A stretch of DNA of 15,144 nucleotides from Helicobacteraceae bacterium. Lineage in GTDB: Bacteria; Campylobacterota; Campylobacteria; Campylobacterales; Helicobacteraceae. The notes below the pieces were generated by a model. That model saw only the letters and a program-made list of their open reading frames with translations, ran no database searches and was not told the origin of the DNA. This document shows, piece after piece, positions 13,539 to 15,144 of the stretch; the stretch's first letter is position 1, and every line of letters starts with the position of its first letter. Both the position numbers and the translations under genes were made by a program. The stretch is from positions 1-15,144 of the forward strand of contig JARHYY010000077.1 of assembly GCA_029258405.1 (NCBI GenBank). Reading direction: 5' to 3'.

Positions 13539-13970
13539 ATGAATCTAACAAAAATGGTTAAAAAAGAGCAAGTTAATCGTGAGTGGGTTGTTCTTGATGC
13601 AGAAGGTCAAACATTTGGTCGTTTAATTACACAAATAGCAATTTTGCTAAGAGGAAAGCATAAATCTTGTTATACCCCTCATGTTGATTGTGGAGATTTT
13701 GTGGTGGTAGTTAATGCTACTAAAGTAAAGTTTAGTGGAGCAAAAAGAGAAGATAAATTTTATTTTACCCATTCTGGTTATTTCGGAAGCACAAAATCAA
13801 AAACATTAGATGAAATGATACAAAAACATCCCGAAAAACTTTATCATTTAGCAGTGCGGGGCATGTTGCCTAAAACAAAATTGGGGAGAGCTATGCTGAA
13901 AAAAATGAAAGTATATGTGAGCTCAACTCATCCTCATACTGCCCAAATAAATAAACAAGTTAATAAGTAA
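13539..13970 (+). CDS. rplM: Large ribosomal subunit protein L13
   Basis: Full-length L13 (143 residues), an early assembly protein of the 50S subunit. Typical features: WVVLDAEGQTFGRLITQIA (16-34), LRGKHKSCYTPHVDCGDFVVVVNA, KFSGAKREDK, YFTHSGYFGS, a VRGMLPKTKLGRAM segment, and a C-terminal basic region with HPH. The start has a Shine-Dalgarno just upstream and a candidate promoter. It is followed by rpsI, nine bases away, the usual L13-S9 pair in bacteria. Confidence 0.98.
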   Translation: MNLTKMVKKEQVNREWVVLDAEGQTFGRLITQIAILLRGKHKSCYTPHVDCGDFVVVVNATKVKFSGAKREDKFYFTHSGYFGSTKSKTLDEMIQKHPEKLYHLAVRGMLPKTKLGRAMLKKMKVYVSSTHPHTAQINKQVNK

Positions 13971-13979
13971 GGAATGCAA

Positions 13980-14369
13980 ATGACAAAAATTTATGCAACC
14001 GGCAAAAGAAAAACTGCTGTGGCAAAAGTATGGCTTATTAATGGAAGTGGCAAGCTTTCTATCAATGGAACAAATTTAAATGATTGGCTTGGTGGGCATG
14101 AAGCTATCAAAATGAAGGTTATGCAACCTCTTTTGCTAACTAAACAAGAAAAAAGTGTAGATATAATTGCCTATACATTAGGCGGTGGTTATTCCGCACA
14201 AGCAGAGGCATTAAGGCATGGCATTTCTAAGGCATTGGTTGCCTATGATTCATCTTTTAGGGCAACTTTGAAGCCAAAAGGTTTGCTCACAAGAGATTCA
14301 AGGGTGGTTGAGCGTAAAAAATACGGCAAAAAGAAAGCACGTAGAAGTCCTCAATTCTCTAAAAGATAG
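13980..14369 (+). CDS. rpsI: Small ribosomal subunit protein S9
   Basis: S9 (129 residues) of the 30S subunit. Family features: IYATGKRKTAVAKVWL, LGGHEAIKMKVMQPLLLT, GGGYSAQAEALRHGISKAL, and the C-terminal tail ending RRSPQFSKR that reaches the P-site tRNA. An in-frame ATG lies six bases earlier (13974), but AAGGA is directly against it and is six bases from the ATG at 13980; starting at 13980 also gives the length and N-terminus (MTKIYATGK) expected of Helicobacter S9. It ends seven bases before a strong terminator. Confidence 0.97.
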   Translation: MTKIYATGKRKTAVAKVWLINGSGKLSINGTNLNDWLGGHEAIKMKVMQPLLLTKQEKSVDIIAYTLGGGYSAQAEALRHGISKALVAYDSSFRATLKPKGLLTRDSRVVERKKYGKKKARRSPQFSKR

Positions 14370-14375
14370 TGCGAT

Positions 14376-14411
14376 AGGGGGTGTCCCATATATCCCCCTT
14401 ACCATTTTTTT
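14376..14411 (+). terminator. Rho-independent terminator after rpsI
   Basis: AGGGGG (14376-14381) pairs with CCCCCT (14394-14399) over a 12-base loop, followed shortly by a run of seven T (14405-14411). It is the only convincing intrinsic terminator in the window and closes the rplM-rpsI transcript. Confidence 0.8.
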
Positions 14412-14445
14412 ATGCTACTCTCTTTATAGATTGATTAAACTTCAA

Positions 14446-14772
14446 TCAAGCTTTTGTTCGTATCCATTTTTCACTAAACTCTAAATATTCTTCATGTTCG
14501 TTAGAAGCCAAGATGAAACTATAGATGCCTATATTATGAGATAATGTCTATTAGATTCTGAAAGGCTTTCGTCAAGACAATTACAATTAAGAATTAAGGT
14601 GTCTTCAGATTCAAAAATTGTTTCAGTTGATACCGACACTGTAGCAAATCTTCTGCGTAAAATAGAGACAATTAAATATAAATTGCTTAATAATAGTTTT
14701 TTTAAAATATTAAATCTCTAAGTCTAAATTATAAAATGCTCCATCATGATTATATATCTGTTTTAATCGCAT
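14446..14772 (-). pseudogene. Possible decayed small gene, about 109 codons
   Basis: Read on the minus strand, an ATG at 14772-14770 with AAGGA just upstream opens a natural-looking peptide (MRLKQIYNHDGAFYNLDLEI) that is stopped by TAA at 14712-14710. The coding look continues in this frame to about 14620, then in another frame (STETIFESEDTLILN and on), then back in the first frame from about 14541 (HNIGIYSFILASNEHEEYLE and a Lys/Arg-rich end) to a TGA at 14448-14446. Joining the parts would need one in-frame stop and two compensating shifts; the second could be a loss or gain of two bases in ATAATATA near 14535. The overall span is a multiple of three. The opposite strand of 14545-14721 is also open (58 codons, no ATG start), so the reading is not certain. 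No family recognised. Confidence 0.4.
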
Positions 14773-15015
14773 AAATCCTTACCTATTATAATTTTTATAA
14801 TTTAAAACTCTATTTTTCTATCGCAATTATAATATTTATAGGTATTCATAGTGCTCTAAAAAAAAGAGAAAGCTTCTATGATGATGTTTGAACTTGTTTA
14901 AATAAAATTTTAAGCTATCTAAATTATTTTTTAAATCAACACATTTTCTATTTTATAAAATATAATTCTAGCAAATTTTATATGAATAAAAATAATAAAC
15001 CCATAGATATTTCAA
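14773..15015. other. AT-rich spacer between the decayed gene and the partial gene
   Basis: No frame looks coding. A TATAAT on the minus strand (14785-14790) lies too close to the ATG of the decayed gene to be a normal promoter for it. ATTATAA and TTATAAT around 14785-14801 form a small AT palindrome. No terminator with a GC stem is seen. Confidence 0.4.
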
Positions 15016-15144
15016 TTAATCATCATTTTTCAAGCTTAAATACACCAAAGCAACACTCATATAAGTAACAAGCCTAAATGCAGATGGTAATCCATTCCAT
15101 ACATTACTCATCCACATAGCAAACCATTCTCCTGCAACAACTTG
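15016..15144 (-). CDS. C-terminal end of a hydrophobic protein, cut by the window edge
   Basis: A minus-strand frame is open from the window edge to a TAA at 15018-15016 and gives 42 residues: GEWFAMWMSNVWNGLPSAFR (5-24), then a hydrophobic stretch with LVTYMSVALVYLSL and a charged end LKNDD. The composition (Trp, Met, Phe clusters and a final membrane-type helix) looks like the end of an inner-membrane protein. The start and most of the gene lie outside the window, so the family cannot be named. It runs in the same direction as the decayed gene 14446-14772 and may belong to the same accessory segment downstream of rpsI. Confidence 0.6.
   Translation of the reverse strand, partial: QVVAGEWFAMWMSNVWNGLPSAFRLVTYMSVALVYLSLKNDD

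Noticed and set aside
13974..13979. Upstream ATG of rpsI adding two residues
   Set aside because: The Shine-Dalgarno touches this ATG but is well spaced from the one at 13980, and S9 of Helicobacter begins at the latter.
14545..14721. 58-codon open plus-strand frame after the rpsI terminator
   Set aside because: It has no ATG start and no ribosome binding site, and is the complement of a stretch that reads as part of a minus-strand gene remnant; kept only as an alternative reading.
14785..14801. Small AT-only palindrome (ATTATAA and TTATAAT)
   Set aside because: Expected often by chance in DNA of this composition, and no GC stem or T-run supports a terminator.
1..15144. CRISPR array, insertion sequence, tRNA or rRNA, toxin-antitoxin pair
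   Set aside because: No regularly spaced direct repeats, transposase, cloverleaf or rRNA core sequence, and no small pair of toxin-antitoxin genes was seen on either strand.

Overview
The window looks like the chromosome of an enterohepatic Helicobacter, close to the H. hepaticus group. The evidence is AT-rich DNA, an L13-S9 pair whose S9 is nearly H. pylori-like, a remote-type CheZ followed by a U32 peptidase-family protein, purE and an epsilonproteobacterial coiled-coil gene (the order I recall from Campylobacter jejuni Cj0700-Cj0703), and a nadE/lpxK neighbourhood. No rRNA, tRNA, CRISPR array or insertion sequence was seen.

Layout. 1-328 holds no gene that I can support. A CinA-family gene (329-1372, minus) diverges from ppk2 (1496-2359, plus). 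Convergent to ppk2 is a four-gene minus-strand cluster (4091 down to 2363): a small lipoprotein, a META-domain (HslJ-like) lipoprotein and two overlapping type IV pilin-like proteins. Divergent from it, 4362-7398 is a tight plus-strand operon: cheZ, U32 protein, purE, and a helix-turn-helix/coiled-coil protein. It meets, stop codon against stop codon, a minus-strand operon read from 11228 to 7399: nadE, a DegT-fold protein, lpxK and a family 2 glycosyltransferase. Plus-strand genes follow: an OmpA-like periplasmic protein (11429-12022), a large protein ending in a CheX domain (12054-13445), then rplM and rpsI (13539-14369) with a clear terminator. The last ~750 bases look accessory: a decayed small gene on the minus strand and the C-terminal end of a minus-strand hydrophobic protein cut by the window edge.

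How the genes work together. Two unrelated CheY-P phosphatase folds (CheZ and CheX) are encoded in one window, which suggests layered control of chemotaxis signalling. nadE, the DegT-fold protein, lpxK and the glycosyltransferase form a translationally tight unit that joins NAD synthesis to lipid A and surface glycan work. The pilin-like pair with two lipoproteins may be an envelope assembly, but no secretion ATPase, prepilin peptidase or platform gene is in the window.

The most interesting points are: (i) the DegT-fold protein has Arg (R185) where the PLP-binding Lys of the aminotransferases should be, with other active-site motif changes; (ii) the CheX protein carries STAS-like and receiver-like modules; (iii) CheZ has a FliM-like peptide at its N-terminus and a CheY-binding-like peptide at its C-terminus; (iv) orphan pseudopilins with Ala and Ser at the -1 cleavage position. 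Most of the remainder is ordinary housekeeping DNA.
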